Shown here: positions 61,550-64,000 of the stretch, in pieces
Position numbering within the stretch: position 1 is the first letter of the stretch
Layout of the letters: each line of letters opens with the position of its first letter
Assembly (NCBI GenBank): GCA_905147135.1
Contig: LR990052.1
Coordinates: forward strand, 12,090,200-12,154,199
DNA from: Blastobasis lacticolella
Lineage: Eukaryota > Arthropoda > Insecta > Lepidoptera > Blastobasidae
Direction: 5' to 3'
DNA: 64,000 bases
The notes under the pieces: generated by a model
What the model was told of the DNA's origin: nothing
Databases searched by the model: none
What the model saw: only the letters and a program-made list of their open reading frames with translations
Program-made: the position numbers and the translations under genes

Positions 61550-62639
61550 GTGAGTCCCTCCCGTGTGCCTCGCGTATATGCGAAAACTTAGTTTCGTTTA
61601 TTTGCCGGGCCCAGTATTGCTTTAAGAAGGCAGAAATAAGAAAAGCTTGGGCTTTTCACTCCCAAAACTTTTTAACATGTATTTAGGTACCCACCGTCGA
61701 CCGACGTCAATGTTCCCAGTGCTGTTCAAATTGTTTTGGACATTCTTAAACAAGTACCCGAATGATTTATTTTTCATTGCAAGCTTTTATCGCTCGTTGT
61801 TAGTCAGAGTAGGTATCTACTTGTCAAGACTACTCAAACGAACCCAAACTCGATGGGTTAAATCGGGAAGCAACTGTGTTAAAATTAAAGTATAATTTCT
61901 TGTGGAAATTATGGTATGAAGCGATTCGAAAAGTCGTCAAAACTTATGAAACCATCTGGTCGGTAACAGAGCTAATAGATAAATAGACGAATATGTATGT
62001 ATCATTTAATAAACATAATATTACATGTCATGCCCATAGATCAAATTAACTAATTGGCGACACGTTTTGAATGGTCAATGGTCGGTTGAAAACATACGAA
62101 AATTGAAAGCGTGCCTATATTCTCATTGTGCAATGAAGAACCCAGAATACAGAAAAGTCACGTCAGAGGCTGTTACTGTTGTGAACTCATTAACCTCACC
62201 AACTATAAAATTTACATATTCGGGTTTTAAAGGTTTTGCAATTCGGGAGGCGACTGTGTCATACGTGACCCAAAATGCCTGTAAATCTGACAGGTCTGAC
62301 TATAAAACTGCTTACATTCGCGGTATTCTAGCCTTTACGTCCGTGACAGTGCCGCCTACGATGGTATGGCCACGTCTAGCGCAGACCGGCCAATTATGCA
62401 CAGAACAAATGCTACTCCCGACAGGCATGCAAGGAGAGGCCAGCCCAAGCTGTGATAGCTTGACGTCAATAATGACATGCGGGCTAACAAACTCACCAGT
62501 TCACCACCAAGAATGCTGAAGACCGAGATCATCACCCATATATGGTAGACGTCCTACCATCTCGTACTCAGCGTTTTGCATCCGCTTTTCTTATGCGCAC
62601 TGCAATGGACAGGCACGCATGCTACATCATCGACCTCAA

Positions 62640-62880
62640 CGTCGCTTTCCATCAGGTGAGTTGAGGACAAATGCAAGCCTATCTTTAATCTTAATATATA
62701 TAATTCTTCTGTGAGTGTGTATGTCACTGAACTTCTCTCAAACGACTGGACCGATTTTGATGAAATTTTTTGTGTGTGTTCAAGGGGATCTGGGAATGGT
62801 TTAGATTCACAATTTTGTCAAAAAAGTTTGAAATTTTGTCGTGTAGACAGGACAACGTCTGACGGGTCCGCTAGTAGACA
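62640..62880 (+). repeat. Dispersed repeat ending GGGTCCGCTAGTA
   Basis: CCATCAGGTGAGTTGAGGAC is a LINE-tail word. From 62688 the TAATATATATAATTCTTCTG, GACTGGACCGATTTTGATGA and ACAACGTCTGACGGGTCCGC words follow in the order of a very common lepidopteran element. It ends in CTAG, so a Helitron origin is possible but not shown. Confidence 0.55.
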
Positions 62881-64000
62881 ATAAAAAAAGATCGAGCAAA
62901 GTGAGCCAAGAGGAGTAGGAAGGCGAACTCCGAACCCTCGCGCGAGAGCGCAGCGGACATTTAACAGCATGGTAAGGAACCTTGTCAAAGTAAATCGAAA
63001 TGAAAGTTGATGTTACAAAGGTTCAATGTATAGGTTATTAACTTCGATAAGGGTTTATGTCACCTTTGCAAGATAAACCACTAGGTATCAACCAAACTGG
63101 AGCTCAATAACAGTAAATAATATCTCTGCGATTAAGCGCTCTCTTCGGCTCAAGCGTCGTACTGTTTGTCTGTCAAAATAGTGACAGAGGAATATGATTC
63201 ATATGGTGGTAATCTTGCACTTATATTCTACTAGTGACCCGTCCCGGCTTCGCACGGGTTTTCTAAGGTTTTCATTGTTATTTTATACTAGCCACTTATT
63301 CAATACAAACATTGTCTTTTTATAATATTAGTATAAAGGAATATAAGAAAGAAATTCTCTATATAATATCCATTGCGTGATTTAGGAGGAGTTAGCATAT
63401 ATTCAGAAAGAATGATGAGAAAAGCTTTATTTTATACATGTATGTGTAACTGCTGAAAATATTTTAACAAGCAAGGTATTTGGCACATTCATTTAAATTA
63501 TCCATCCATACAGCAAGCCGCAAACAGAGCTCTTTGGGCTATTTAGCTCTGTTGGCTGATGCTGGCTGATGAAGTGATGATCCGGTGTATATGGAGAGCG
63601 ATGATCACCCATCATATGACCGCTTGCACATGTAAGCCTCCCTCTAATTACAAAAAAAATTATCGGTTCGGTTCGCGAATAGTTTCTCGTGTATTTCAGC
63701 GGCTGCAGCTACTGAGCTGACCAATTGTCGTGAGAGTTTGCCTTAATTCCCATCACGACACCTACTCAGCTGAAACCCTATCTGAGTGGTGATGAGTTGC
63801 TGGCTGAGACTTCATTTACTCGTATCTTGACCGCGATGTCAGTTGAGAGAGCATTTAAAAAAAATCTTCCACTCTAATGTGAAATTTTCCGACAGCCCAT
63901 TTAAAAGAAACAATAGTTCAAATAGTTGTAACAGATGGCGTTGATCACTCATGATTTTTAAAAATAAATCAAAATGTGACCGTTAGATGTTTAAAAAATA

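Larger units (their letters stand above)
61101..64000. other. Upstream/intergenic DNA
   Basis: 61110-61320 is GC-richer and repeat-free. The speculative exon at 61460-61549 is listed. 62067-62519 holds a 150-codon plus-strand open frame with no recognisable domain that runs toward a repeat tail, so I do not call it a gene. 62640-62880 is a repeat (listed). 63225-63260 has the CTAGTGACCCGTCCCGGCTT word of another common moth repeat. Confidence 0.4.

Noticed and set aside
62067..62519. 150-codon plus-strand open frame
   Set aside because: No recognisable domain, and its 3' side leads into a repeat tail with LINE wording. Could be degraded transposon sequence; not enough to call a gene.
1..64000. 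Bacterial-type features (operons, CRISPR arrays, phage genes)
   Set aside because: Composition, introns, SINEs and LINEs all indicate an insect nuclear genome. The tandem repeats seen do not have CRISPR spacing.

Overview
The window looks like 64 kb of a moth or butterfly (Lepidoptera) nuclear genome. It is AT-rich and contains many short TACCTAC/GTAGGTA runs. It is full of repeat types typical of that order: tRNA-headed SINEs, non-LTR retrotransposon 3' ends with GAT or TTGAATTT tails, and foldback elements. It has no bacterial-style operons, and almost every open frame is a chance frame or part of a transposon.

The only gene I can support is on the minus strand and is very sparse. A GC-rich promoter-like island with a probable 5' exon (donor at 38438) lies upstream. 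An exon at 24146-24308 encodes a start codon and a signal peptide, and an exon at 13279-13376 encodes the first half of a von Willebrand factor C (VWC) type cysteine module. The two coding exons join in phase (1 nt + 2 nt) across an intron of about 10.8 kb. The secreted protein begins with a signal peptide followed at once by a C-x-N-E-G-E motif and a C-x2-C-x-C cluster, as in crossveinless-2/BMPER, a secreted BMP regulator. That identity is probable, not proven. The rest of the gene should lie below position 1. A weaker exon candidate on the same strand is at 9020-9089.

Layout. 1-13 kb: intron with LINE tails, SINE pieces and GC-rich blocks. 13-24 kb: the large intron between the two coding exons, holding a cluster of one SINE family, a 97-bp near-perfect inverted repeat and an RTE-type LINE end. 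24-38 kb: the 5' intron, with a TATA-containing GC island at 28.1-28.4 kb and a family of foldback elements. 38.4-38.9 kb: candidate promoter and first exon. 39-64 kb: presumed upstream or intergenic DNA with LINE fragments, tandem duplications, a nested TTA-flanked MITE at 57.8-58.2 kb, a three-copy tandem array carrying TTACGTAA sites at 60.7-61.1 kb and one speculative plus-strand coding exon at 61.46 kb.

I found no previously undescribed multi-gene system. The best leads are the exon pair, the in-frame extension into the first exon, the inverted repeat, the nested MITE and the TTACGTAA array.
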